Source: Chloroflexota bacterium (GTDB taxonomy: Bacteria > Chloroflexota > Limnocylindria > P2-11E). From it: a stretch of DNA of 64,000 bases. The notes under the pieces were generated by a model. That model was not told the DNA's origin, did not search any database, and saw only the letters and a list, made by a program, of their open reading frames with translations. The translations under genes and the position numbers were made by a program. How positions within the stretch are numbered: the stretch's first letter is position 1; every line of letters begins with the position of its first letter. The stretch is taken from assembly GCA_027310565.1 (NCBI GenBank), contig DAIDAP010000007.1:62001-126000 (forward strand), in the 5' to 3' direction. Shown piece by piece: positions 1 to 9,474 of this stretch.

Positions 1-330
1 CTCGACCACGATCTGCGCGATGATCCCGGCGTGATCGGAGCCGGGCAGGTACAGCGTCGACTCCCCCCTCATGCGGTGCCAGCGCGCCATGAGGTCCTCG
101 TACCCGCCGAACCCCAGCGCGTGCCCCATGTGCAGGTCGCCGGTCACGTTCGGCAGCGGGAGCATCATCACGAACGTCCGCTCGCCCGGCGCGGGCGTCG
201 CCGGCGGCGTGAAGAAGCCCGAGCGCTCCCACCACTCGTACAGCTCGGTCTCGACGACCGACGGGCGGAAGTTCTTCTCGCTGAAGTCGAGCACGGACGC
301 CGGCGGTGCCGGGATCTGCTGCGTCGCCAT
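1..330 (-). CDS. valS: Valine--tRNA ligase (ValS), N-terminal part, gene runs off the window
   Basis: Cytoplasmic class I aminoacyl-tRNA synthetase that charges tRNA-Val. The 110 visible residues contain the class I nucleotide-binding signature as PNVTGDLHMGHAL (the HMGH form of HIGH) around residue 60 and, some 35 residues later, PGSDHAGI, both typical of ValS/IleS/LeuS. The spacing and the PLPNVTG segment favour ValS. The start is the ATG ending at 330, where the family N-terminus begins. The gene lies behind a T-box element with a GTC specifier, which independently supports valine. The 3' part, including KMSKS and the editing domain, is outside the window. Confidence 0.93.
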   Translation of the reverse strand, partial: MATQQIPAPPASVLDFSEKNFRPSVVETELYEWWERSGFFTPPATPAPGERTFVMMLPLPNVTGDLHMGHALGFGGYEDLMARWHRMRGESTLYLPGSDHAGIIAQIVVE

Positions 331-371
331 GTCGATCGCCTCCCTTCGGTCGGTCGGACCGCTGTTCCGGG

Positions 372-408
372 CAAACAAAAAACGCCGTTCGTCCCAGGAC
401 GAACGGCG
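372..408 (-). terminator. Intrinsic terminator of the valS T-box leader
   Basis: A perfect GC-rich stem (CGCCGTTCGTCC with its complement, 383-408) is followed on the minus strand by TTTTTTGTTTG. It lies between the T-box core and the valS start, so it is the attenuator rather than the end of an upstream gene. Confidence 0.85.
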
Positions 409-605
409 CCGTCGTACCACCCGGGCTTCACGCGACCGTGTCGCGTCTCCTTGCGCCTCTATCGGGGCGGGCGATCCGGCTCGCGGGCGACTTCCCCGAC
501 GTGCTCGCCGCGACGCGCTTCCAGCCGCTGACGCGTCTTCTCTATCGGTGCTGCGTCCGTGTTCTCCCGGTCACCGCCGGCACCCGCGATGGTACCGGGT
601 CGCCG
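372..605 (-). promoter_or_regulatory. T-box riboswitch upstream of valS, valine specifier
   Basis: Leader that senses uncharged tRNA and controls transcription of valS. Read on the minus strand it has a long Stem I region, with a distal GACGCG...GCGCGTC arm carrying a GCTGGAA loop, and a specifier-like GAA-GTC at about 494-489 (GTC is a valine codon). Near 427-408 it has the T-box core CGGGTGGTACGACGGCG, whose UGGU can pair with a tRNA ACCA end. The core overlaps the 5' arm of a terminator hairpin, as expected for antiterminator/terminator switching. The upstream limit is approximate. Confidence 0.8.
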
Positions 606-648
606 CCGTCGCTCGCAACGACCGGCGAGCGACACGGTGGGGGCGCGG

Positions 649-3600
649 TCAGGCTCTGCTCGCGCGGATCTCGCCGGGTGAGCGGCGCGTCTGGCCGCGC
701 TGCTTGTGCCGGTACATGGCGCGGTCGGCGGCATCGACGAGCTCGTCCACGGTGAGCGCGCGCGTCGTGGCGTCGGCGACGCCCCAGGCGATCGTCGGAA
801 GCGTGCGGCCGTCGCCCTGCGCGGTGCCGGCGACGGTGTCCGCGAGGCGGCGCATCACGCGCTCGGCCACGAGGAGCGGCGCGCCCGGGAAGAGGATCGC
901 GAACTCGTCGCCGCCGATCCGCGCGACGAGGTCGCCGTCGCGGACGCCCGCCGTGAGGATCTGACCGATCCGGACGAGCGCCTCGTCACCCGCCGCGTGG
1001 CCGCGGCCGTCGTTCAGCTGCTTCAGCTCGTTCACGTCGAGGACCGCCACCGAGAGGGCCCCGCTCGGATCGCGCGCGAGCTCGCGCCGCAGCTGCTCGA
1101 AGAACGTGCGCCGGTTCGCGAGCGACGTGAGCGGGTCGGTCGCGGCGGCGTGCTTGGCGGCCTCGTGCAGCTTCGCCACGCGGAGCGCCGCGGCGACCTG
1201 GTGCGACACGGCGGTGAGCAGCTCCTCGTCCTCCGTGCTGAAGGCGTTCTCGCGCGGGCTCTCGATGCCCAGCACGCCGACGCGCTCCTCGCCGAGCTGC
1301 AGCGGCACGACCAGGACGCTGTTGATCTCGGCCGGCCCGTAGAAGCGCGGGTCGCGCTGCGCGTTCGCGACGTGCTGCGCGCGGCCGTGCTCGATCACCC
1401 ACCAGCTGATGCCCCTGCCCGGCGGCAGCCGCTCGCCGGTGTAGGGCTCGGACGGCCCCACCGCCGCGCGCACCACGAGGTGCTCGTGCTCGTCGTCGAG
1501 CGTGAGGAGGAAGCCGTGCTCGTAGCCCATCGACTCGCAGACGATCCGCAGCAGGCGGCCGGCGAGCTCGTCCATGTCGAGCACCGCGCTGATCTCGGAC
1601 GCGAGCCGCTGCAGGATCGCGAGCTGCCGTCCATGTGCGTGCGCCGACGCGGCGAACTGCTCCAGCACGCCGGCCGGACCGGGCACGTCCTCGTACTCCT
1701 CCTGCTCGATGGCGACGATGCGGCGCAGCGCGACGGCGCCCTGCTGCTGGTCGCGCTCGATGACACGCAGGAACGCGTCGACGACGTCGGGATGGAACTG
1801 CGTGCCGCGGCAGCGCAGCAGCTCGGCGCACGCGAACTCCACCGTCTGCGCCTGCTTGTACGCACGACGGCTGACGATGACCTCGAACGCGTCCGCCGCC
1901 GCGACGATGTACGCCTCCATGAGGATGGCGTCGCCCCCGATGCGCTCCGGGTAGCCGCCGCCGTCGTACCGCTCGTGATGGCCGCGCACGATCGGCACGA
2001 GGTCCCGCAGCGGCTCGACCGCGGCCAGGATCGACGCGCCCACCGCCGGGTGCGTCCGCATGAGCACCCACTCGTCCTCGGTGAGCGGCCCCGGCTTGTT
2101 CAGGATCGCGTCCGGGATGCCGATCTTGCCGATGTCGTGGAGCAGACCGCCGAGCTGGACGCGCCGCATGGCGTCGGGACCCAGCCGCAGCTCCTCGGCG
2201 ATCGTCCGCGCGAGCGCACCGACACGCGCCGAGTGGCTGCGCGTGTACGGGTCGCGCGCGTCCACGGCCGCCGCGAGCGCCTTGACCGACGCGAGGTAGA
2301 GCTCGCGCATCTGGGCCATGTTCTCGGCGTTCTCGAACGCGGTCGCGACGAGGTTCGCGAGCGACTGGAGGACGACGACGTCCTCGTCGTCGTACGCATC
2401 GGACCTCGCCGAGCCGCTCGAGAGCACGCCGACGAGCCGGCCGCGGCTCTTCAGCGGGACGTGCACCGCCGCGCGCTCGCCGCGCACGACGCGCGGCTCG
2501 CCGGAGAGGGCCACCTGGCTCGTGGCTCCCGAGCCCAGCGGATGCCGGTCGCCGCGCCAGACGTCGTCGTCCTCGGCCTGCAGGACGACGTCGAACTCCC
2601 GTCGGTCGGCGTCGAACCGCGCGACGTAGAACGCGTCGCGCTCGGCGAGCTCGCCGGCGGCGTCGTACGCGAGGCGGGCGATCTCGTACCGCTCGGTGAG
2701 CGCCGCGAGCTGCCACGCGAGCACGTTCAGCGTCGAGAGGCGTCGGATGCGCCGCTCGCGCTCGTCGCGGGCGAGCGCCGAGCGAAGCGCCGCGCCGGTG
2801 ACCTGCGCGAACGCCGCCAGCCCCTGGCGGTCGATCGCCGAGAACGAGCGGTGCGGGTCCGTCGTGCCCACGGTGAGCACGCCCTTCACCTCGCCGTCCA
2901 CCACGATCGGCGCCGCCATCGCGGCATGCAGCCCGACGCGACGGCCGACCGCCACGCTCGGATGGTCCTCGCTCCGCCCGGCGTAGTCGCGGATCGTGAC
3001 GATCTCGCGCCGGCGGATCGTCTCCATGGTGAGCGGGCCCGGTGCGCCGTTCGAGTCGAGCGACGGCTCCGCGCCGAGCTGCGCGAGCATCTGCGCTCGT
3101 CCGCCGCGCATGCGCGAGATGGTCACGACCTCGGCCTCGTACGCGGCCGCCAGCTCGCCGGCGACGTGCCGCATGACCTCGTCGAGCGCGCTCGTCTCGC
3201 CGGCGACCTCGCGCGACAGCGCCTCGAGCCGGCGCGACAGCTCGAGCAGGCGCGCGTTGCGCAGCGCGACCGCGGCGTGGCCGGCCAGCCCGCGCAGGGC
3301 ACGGAGATCCTCGTCGTCGAAGGGCCGGACCGCGAGCCGACCGACGGTCAGCGTCGCGACGACCTCGCCCTGCACGATGATCGGCACCCCGGCGATCGAG
3401 CGCACGCCGAGGTCGCGCACCTCCTCGACGGCGGTGGGGTCGGTCGCGTAGTCGCTCCAGCTCACCGCCTGCCGCGTGTGCAGCACCGCGCCGACGATCC
3501 CCCGTGACGTCGGCGCGCGCACACCGACGGCCCGCTCGCCGGTCCCCGCGCCGGCCACGATCTGGAACTCCTCGCCGTGGCGGCGGTTGATCGTCGCGTG

Positions 3601-4248
3601 CTGGGCGTCCACGAGGGCGAGCGCGCTGCGCGCGATGGTCCGGAAGAGCGGCTCGGGATCGGTGACCTCGCCGAGCTCGCTCGCGATGCGCTCGAGGCTC
3701 CGCCCGAGGCGCAGCGCGCGCTCGGCGCGCCGCTGCTCGCCGCGGTAGTGCCCGGCGGTCGCCCCGAGGATGACCAGCGCGAGGCCGGTGACGAGCCCCT
3801 CGGCGGCGAGCTGCACCGGCGGGGTCGGGATGCCGAGCGAGAGGCGGACGAGCTCCTGCGCGATGCGACCGGCGAGGTACACGCCGCCGGTCGCGGCGAC
3901 GCCGGCGATCCCGAGCCGGAACATCGCGAACGCGCCCACGCCGAGCACGACGACGAACGCGAGGCTTCGCTCGTTCGGCGCGCTGCCGGCCATCCAGACC
4001 GCGGCGGCGAGCAGGTCGCCGAGGACGATGGGGGCGGGGACGGCGGACAGCGACAGCGGCGACCCGCGCCGCACGTCCGCGCCCCAGATGAGCGCGCTCG
4101 TGACCAGCAGGTAGCCGAGCGACGCCGCGGCGAGCGGCACCGCCGTGGCGCCGCCCAGGGAGAGCCACACGAGGGCGCCGACGGCGACCGCCGCTCGCAC
4201 GACGAGCAGCACGTCACGCGGGAGCAGGCGTCCCACCGGAGCCAGCAT
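649..4248 (-). CDS. Membrane c-di-GMP enzyme with GAF repeats, HD-GYP and GGDEF domains
   Basis: A 1199-residue signalling protein. About six hydrophobic segments occupy residues 1-170. They are followed by three GAF-like domains (about 180-650), an HD-GYP phosphodiesterase domain (about 665-860) with LLHDIGKIG and HHERYDGGGYPE, a fourth GAF domain (about 890-1030) and a C-terminal GGDEF domain. The GGDEF active site is intact (RIGGDEFAIL), with an RDGD inhibitory-site motif five residues upstream. The protein should therefore be able both to make and to degrade c-di-GMP, under control of small ligands bound by the GAF domains. I chose the ATG ending at 4248 because the membrane region begins there. 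The open frame further upstream only shadows the cupin gene. It lies 14 bp after that cupin and could be co-transcribed with clpP-clpX. Confidence 0.9.
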   Translation of the reverse strand: MLAPVGRLLPRDVLLVVRAAVAVGALVWLSLGGATAVPLAAASLGYLLVTSALIWGADVRRGSPLSLSAVPAPIVLGDLLAAAVWMAGSAPNERSLAFVVVLGVGAFAMFRLGIAGVAATGGVYLAGRIAQELVRLSLGIPTPPVQLAAEGLVTGLALVILGATAGHYRGEQRRAERALRLGRSLERIASELGEVTDPEPLFRTIARSALALVDAQHATINRRHGEEFQIVAGAGTGERAVGVRAPTSRGIVGAVLHTRQAVSWSDYATDPTAVEEVRDLGVRSIAGVPIIVQGEVVATLTVGRLAVRPFDDEDLRALRGLAGHAAVALRNARLLELSRRLEALSREVAGETSALDEVMRHVAGELAAAYEAEVVTISRMRGGRAQMLAQLGAEPSLDSNGAPGPLTMETIRRREIVTIRDYAGRSEDHPSVAVGRRVGLHAAMAAPIVVDGEVKGVLTVGTTDPHRSFSAIDRQGLAAFAQVTGAALRSALARDERERRIRRLSTLNVLAWQLAALTERYEIARLAYDAAGELAERDAFYVARFDADRREFDVVLQAEDDDVWRGDRHPLGSGATSQVALSGEPRVVRGERAAVHVPLKSRGRLVGVLSSGSARSDAYDDEDVVVLQSLANLVATAFENAENMAQMRELYLASVKALAAAVDARDPYTRSHSARVGALARTIAEELRLGPDAMRRVQLGGLLHDIGKIGIPDAILNKPGPLTEDEWVLMRTHPAVGASILAAVEPLRDLVPIVRGHHERYDGGGYPERIGGDAILMEAYIVAAADAFEVIVSRRAYKQAQTVEFACAELLRCRGTQFHPDVVDAFLRVIERDQQQGAVALRRIVAIEQEEYEDVPGPAGVLEQFAASAHAHGRQLAILQRLASEISAVLDMDELAGRLLRIVCESMGYEHGFLLTLDDEHEHLVVRAAVGPSEPYTGERLPPGRGISWWVIEHGRAQHVANAQRDPRFYGPAEINSVLVVPLQLGEERVGVLGIESPRENAFSTEDEELLTAVSHQVAAALRVAKLHEAAKHAAATDPLTSLANRRTFFEQLRRELARDPSGALSVAVLDVNELKQLNDGRGHAAGDEALVRIGQILTAGVRDGDLVARIGGDEFAILFPGAPLLVAERVMRRLADTVAGTAQGDGRTLPTIAWGVADATTRALTVDELVDAADRAMYRHKQRGQTRRSPGEIRASRA

Positions 4249-4262
4249 GACGCGCGCGGGTA

Positions 4263-4637
4263 TCAGGTCGGTCGCTGGGTCTCGGCCCGCGGCGCCCCCT
4301 GCTCGAACGTCAGGTCCGTCCGTGGCGGGACGTAGACGTCGATGACCTGCGTTGGCTCCTCGAAGACGCGCGCGCCGTGCGCCGTGCCGGGCGGGATGCG
4401 GTAGGTGTCGCCCGGCGTGAGGATGCGCTGCTCGCCGGCGATGACCATCGCGAGCGACCCCTTCACGACGACGCCGAACTGCTCGACCGCGTGCTTGTGC
4501 GTGTCGACGACCACCTTCGGGTCGAGCTCGAAGATGATCGTGGTCGCGCGCTCGGTCTGGAGGACGCGGCCGCGCGCGCCCGGCCACGGCGTGACGAGCG
4601 GCAGGTCGCGCGGCGACGCGTAGTAGAGCTTGGGTAT
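4263..4637 (-). CDS. Small cupin-fold protein, start codon uncertain
   Basis: A single-domain cupin. It carries the first cupin motif ([14 protein letters not shown]), a [13 protein letters not shown] second motif and a VIDVYVPPR strand. The function is unknown. Such proteins often bind a metal and a small ligand. The only in-frame GTG (ending at 4514) would remove the first strands, since coding-like sequence ([14 protein letters not shown], then [15 protein letters not shown]) continues upstream with no ATG, GTG or TTG. I place the 5' end at an in-frame ATA ending at 4637, although no Shine-Dalgarno sequence is visible there. It sits between clpX (31 bp) and the HD-GYP/GGDEF gene (14 bp). 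Confidence 0.65.
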   Translation of the reverse strand: MPKLYYASPRDLPLVTPWPGARGRVLQTERATTIIFELDPKVVVDTHKHAVEQFGVVVKGSLAMVIAGEQRILTPGDTYRIPPGTAHGARVFEEPTQVIDVYVPPRTDLTFEQGAPRAETQRPT

Positions 4638-4668
4638 CGCCGAAGGGTAATACGTGCCGGCCGACGAG

Positions 4669-5936
<1,268 letters not shown>

Positions 5937-5940
<4 letters not shown>

Positions 5941-6581
5941 CGTGACCCCACCGGCTCGCGCTCCTCGGCCTTCGCGATCGAGATGAGCGACTCGGTGCTG
6001 ACGAAGATCTCGTCGATGATGCCGTAGGCCTTGGCCTCCTCGGCGCTCATGAAGCGGTCGCGCTCCGAGTCGCGGCGGATCTTCTCGACGTCCTGCTTGG
6101 TGTGCTTGGCCAGGATCTTCGTGAGCTTCTCGACGAGCGTCTCGAGCTCCTTCACCTGGATGAGCACGTCGGGGGTGTTGCCGCGGAACCCGCCGGAGCC
6201 CTGGTGGATCATGATCCGCGAGTTCGGCAGCGCGTAGCGCTTGCCGGGGCGCCCCGCGGACAGCAGCACGGCGGCCATGGACGCCGCCTGGCCGATGCAG
6301 ATCGTGTTGATGGGGTGCTTGAGGTACTGCATGGTGTCGTAGATGGCGAGGCCCGCGGTCACGACGCCGCCGGGCGAGTTGATGTAGAGGAAGGAGTCCT
6401 TCTCGGGGTCCTCCGATTCGAGGAAGAGCAGCTGCGCGATGATCAGGTTCGCCATCGTGTCCTCGATGGCGTCGCCGATGAAGATGATCCGCTCCTTCAG
6501 GAGCCGCGAGAAGATGTCGTACGCGCGCTCGCCGCGGCCGGACTGCTCGATCACCATCGGTACGTAGCCCATCGCCGGCAC
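5937..6581 (-). CDS. clpP: ATP-dependent Clp protease proteolytic subunit ClpP
   Basis: Serine peptidase subunit of the ClpXP complex. The catalytic Ser is in GQAASMAA, the His in [10 protein letters not shown] and the Asp in [12 protein letters not shown]. An ATG ending at 6599 is possible, but the strong ribosome binding site GAGGAGG lies just inside that reading and ends 7-8 nt before a GTG ending at 6581. I therefore use the GTG, giving 214 residues starting [12 protein letters not shown], as in other ClpP proteins. It is the first gene of a clpP-clpX operon, divergent from a histidine kinase. Confidence 0.97.
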
Positions 6582-6610
6582 AGCAGACCCTCCTCGCATC
6601 GTGTCCTCTC

Positions 6611-6646
6611 AGTGTACCCATGAGCCTCTAGGATTTCGTGACGAAA
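6611..6646 (-). promoter_or_regulatory. Candidate clpP promoter with palindromic operator
   Basis: On the minus strand a TACACT -10-like hexamer (6616-6611) lies 30 bp before the clpP GTG. About 17 bp further upstream, the -35 position (CGAAAT) falls inside a perfect 13-bp palindrome, TTTCGTGACGAAA (6634-6646). A palindrome over the -35 position of clp genes suggests a regulator site. Which regulator cannot be told from the sequence. Confidence 0.4.
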
Positions 6647-6658
6647 GAGGGTTCGAGG

Positions 6659-9106
6659 GTGCGTCGGATCCCCGCGTCGCTGCTCGCGTACGTCGCCGCG
6701 TCGAGCCTGTATGCCGCGATCGTCTTCGTGATCGTCCACGCGACCTACGGGCTCGAGCTCGGGCGCTCCGGCATCCGCCTGCCCGACGCCGGGGCCCTCG
6801 TCGGGTCGATCGACGCCGTCGGGTTCGTCGTCTGGGTCGGTATCAGTCTCATCGCAGGGACGGTGCTGCACCGCCTCTCCCGGTCCCTCGAGGGCCTCCG
6901 CGGCGAGGGCGCCCAGCGCGAGTCCGCGATGGCCTCGGTGTTCGCGCTCGGCCAAGCGCTCTCGGGCTCGCTGGAGCTCGACGAGATCGCGGAGCGCTTC
7001 CTCACGTCGGCGCGCGCCTCGCTGGACCCGTCGGTGAGCGCCGCGGTCTACGTCCAGGACGACGCCTTCGGCGGCTACCGCCGGCTGCGCGAGCAGCGGG
7101 CCGGCGTCGGCCTGCTGGCCGCCGAGCGCTACACGACGACCGAGCTGCCGACGCCGATCCGGACGCGCGTCGTCGACCACCGGCAGGCCCTCGTGCTCCA
7201 CGACGTCGCGCTGAGCGACGCCTGGCCGTCGCTGCGCGGCGCCCTCGCCGACGCCGGGCCGGTGCGGTCGTTCGCGGCCGTGCCGCTCGTCGCGCACGAT
7301 CGCCTCGTCGGCATCGCGCTCTTCGCGAGCGACCGGCCCGACGCGCTCACGGCCGACCGGCTGCAGCTCACCACGCTCGTCACGCAGCTCGTCGCGGCGT
7401 CGATACGCACGGCGCTGTCGCTGCGCGAGGCCGAGTCGCGGGCGAACCGCGAGGCCGTCGTGAACCGCGTCGCGCAGCGGGCCCGTGCCACGCTCGACGC
7501 GGAACGCGTCCTGCGTTCCACGATCGACGAGCTGGCACGGACGCTTCCGGTCGTCCGCGTCCTCGCCGTCCTGGGGGCCCGGCCGGACGCGCTGCGCGCG
7601 GGGTACGAGACCGTCGCGGAGGGGGTCGCGCCCCTCGGGGCGGCAGCCGGCGCCCTCGAGGTCGCGCGGGCGGCGGCCCTCGCCGGCCGCACGACGACCC
7701 GCGCGGACGGCACGAGCGACATCGCGACGCCGATCGTCATCGGCGGCGAGCTCGCCGGCGCTCTCGCGCTGCAGGCGGATGAGGCGCACGACTGGAGCAC
7801 CGACGAGGTCCGGCTGCTCGAGGCCGTCGCCCGTGAGCTGCGCGTCGCGATGGAGGCGGCGCGGCTGTTCGAGGCGCGCCAGCGCGAGAACGAGCGGCTC
7901 GTCGCGCTCCAGCGCGCCTCGGCGGTGCTCGCGACGCGCTCGACGGCCCGCGAGGTCATCGACGAGATCCTGCACACGGCCGCCGACCTGCTCGGCGACG
8001 GCAGCGCGGCGCTGTACCGCTGGGACGAGGGCGGCGCGAGCCTCCGCCTCGCGCAGCAGGTCGACCCCGCGGGGCACCCGGTGAGCGCGGTGCTTCCGAC
8101 CGGCGACGGCATGTCCGGGGACCTGCTGCGGAAGCTCGAGCCGGTGATCGTGAACGACTACCCCTCCTGGCCCGGCGCGAGCGAGAACGGTCTCGCGACG
8201 GGCCTCCGCGCGGTGCTCGGCGTGCCGCTCCTGCGCGGCGGGCGCCTCGTCGGCGCGCTCGTCGTCCGCTCGTACCAGGAGGAGACACGGTTCGGCGCGG
8301 ACGAGGCGCGCCTGCTCACGCTCTTCGGCGACCAGGCGTCGGCCGCGCTCGCGAACGTCGAGGCATTCGAGCGGCAGCGCGCCGCCGTGGAGGAGCTCGA
8401 GCGCGTGAACCGGGCGAAGAGCGAGTTCGTCTCGATCGTCAGCCACGAGTTCCGCACCCCGCTCACCGGGATCCAGGGCTTCAGCGAGATGCTCCGCGAC
8501 GAGCGGCTCACGCCCGAGGAGGTGCGCGACTACGCGACGGACATCAACAAGGACGCGCAGCGTCTCGGCAGGATGATCAACGAGATGCTCGACCTCTCGC
8601 GCATGGAGTCCGGGCGCATGGAGCTGCGCCGCGAGACGGTCGACCTCGACGCGATCGTCGCCGAGGTCGTCGACCGGGTCCGTCCCAACGCGCCCGAGCA
8701 CCGCATCGCGCTCGCGCTCGAGGGCGGTCTGCCGCCGCTGGTCGGCGACCGCGACCGCATCACGCAGGTCGTCGCGAACCTGCTCAGCAACGCGGTGAAG
8801 TACTCACCGACCGGCGGGGCGATCGTCATCGAGACCCGTCGCGAGGCCGGCGCGGTCCACCTGCTCGTGCGCGACAGCGGCATCGGCATCGCGCCCGAGG
8901 CCCTCGAGACGATCTGGGAGCGCTACCAGCGCGTCGACTCGGACGCGACGCGCGGGATCCAGGGGAGCGGGCTCGGGCTCCCCATCGTGCGGCAGATCGT
9001 GGCGCTCCACGGGGGGCGGACCTGGGCCGAGAGCGAGCTCGGCCGCGGCTCGGTCTTCCACGTGACCCTGCCGCTTGCGGCGGGCGGGCGGCCGGTAGAG
9101 GCTTGA
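6659..9106 (+). CDS. Membrane histidine kinase with three GAF domains
   Basis: Sensor kinase of 815 residues. Two hydrophobic segments lie near residues 5-30 and 45-75. Three GAF-like domains follow (about 90-240, 250-395 and 405-575), then HisKA with the phospho-acceptor His in IVSHEFRTPLTG (about residue 596) and HATPase_c with VVANLLSNAVKYS, DSGIGIAPE and GSGLGLPIV. A GTG at 6638 is in frame, but the GTG at 6659 has GAGGG seven bases upstream and is preferred. It heads a four-gene operon whose other members all carry receiver domains. Confidence 0.93.
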   Translation: MRRIPASLLAYVAASSLYAAIVFVIVHATYGLELGRSGIRLPDAGALVGSIDAVGFVVWVGISLIAGTVLHRLSRSLEGLRGEGAQRESAMASVFALGQALSGSLELDEIAERFLTSARASLDPSVSAAVYVQDDAFGGYRRLREQRAGVGLLAAERYTTTELPTPIRTRVVDHRQALVLHDVALSDAWPSLRGALADAGPVRSFAAVPLVAHDRLVGIALFASDRPDALTADRLQLTTLVTQLVAASIRTALSLREAESRANREAVVNRVAQRARATLDAERVLRSTIDELARTLPVVRVLAVLGARPDALRAGYETVAEGVAPLGAAAGALEVARAAALAGRTTTRADGTSDIATPIVIGGELAGALALQADEAHDWSTDEVRLLEAVARELRVAMEAARLFEARQRENERLVALQRASAVLATRSTAREVIDEILHTAADLLGDGSAALYRWDEGGASLRLAQQVDPAGHPVSAVLPTGDGMSGDLLRKLEPVIVNDYPSWPGASENGLATGLRAVLGVPLLRGGRLVGALVVRSYQEETRFGADEARLLTLFGDQASAALANVEAFERQRAAVEELERVNRAKSEFVSIVSHEFRTPLTGIQGFSEMLRDERLTPEEVRDYATDINKDAQRLGRMINEMLDLSRMESGRMELRRETVDLDAIVAEVVDRVRPNAPEHRIALALEGGLPPLVGDRDRITQVVANLLSNAVKYSPTGGAIVIETRREAGAVHLLVRDSGIGIAPEALETIWERYQRVDSDATRGIQGSGLGLPIVRQIVALHGGRTWAESELGRGSVFHVTLPLAAGGRPVEA

Positions 9107-9111
9107 CCCGC

Positions 9112-9474
9112 ATGGGGACCGTCGCCTTCGTCGAGGACGACCCGACGATACGCAAGCTCGTCGGCGCGGCGCTGCGCACGACGGGGCACCAGGTCCATTT
9201 CGCGACGAACGGCAGGGAGGGTCTCGCGCTCGTCGAGCGCGTCCGCCCGGACGTCGTGTTCACCGACGTCGCGATGCCCGAGATGGACGGCCTCCAGCTG
9301 GCCGACGCGCTCCGCGCCCGTCCGGAGCTCGCGGGGATCCCGGTCGTGTTCGTGACGGCGTCGCTCCAGCGCGAGCAGATCGAGCGGTACAGGGCGCACG
9401 GCGCCGTGGCCTACCTCGCGAAGCCGTTCAGCACGGCCGAGCTGCGCGAGTGCGTCACGCGGTTCGTGCGATGA
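9112..9474 (+). CDS. Stand-alone response regulator receiver protein
   Basis: A single REC domain of 120 residues and nothing else. The acidic pair is in FVEDDPT, the phospho-acceptor is Asp52 in VFTDVAMPEMDG, the conserved Thr in FVTASL and the Lys in LAKPF. A TTG at 9103 is also in frame and overlaps the kinase stop. The ATG at 9112 has AGAGG at a better distance. Its stop overlaps the next start (ATGA). It is probably a CheY/Spo0F-like phosphate relay or output between the kinase and the two downstream receiver fusions. Confidence 0.9.
   Translation: MGTVAFVEDDPTIRKLVGAALRTTGHQVHFATNGREGLALVERVRPDVVFTDVAMPEMDGLQLADALRARPELAGIPVVFVTASLQREQIERYRAHGAVAYLAKPFSTAELRECVTRFVR

Noticed and set aside
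706-3507. 933-residue open frame on the plus strand opposite the HD-GYP/GGDEF gene
   Set aside because: Its composition is Arg/His/Asp/Glu-rich with no domain, and the opposite strand encodes a clear multidomain protein. It is a GC-rich antisense shadow, as are the other long plus-strand frames opposite clpX, lysZ, lysJ, nrdJ and the ALDH gene.
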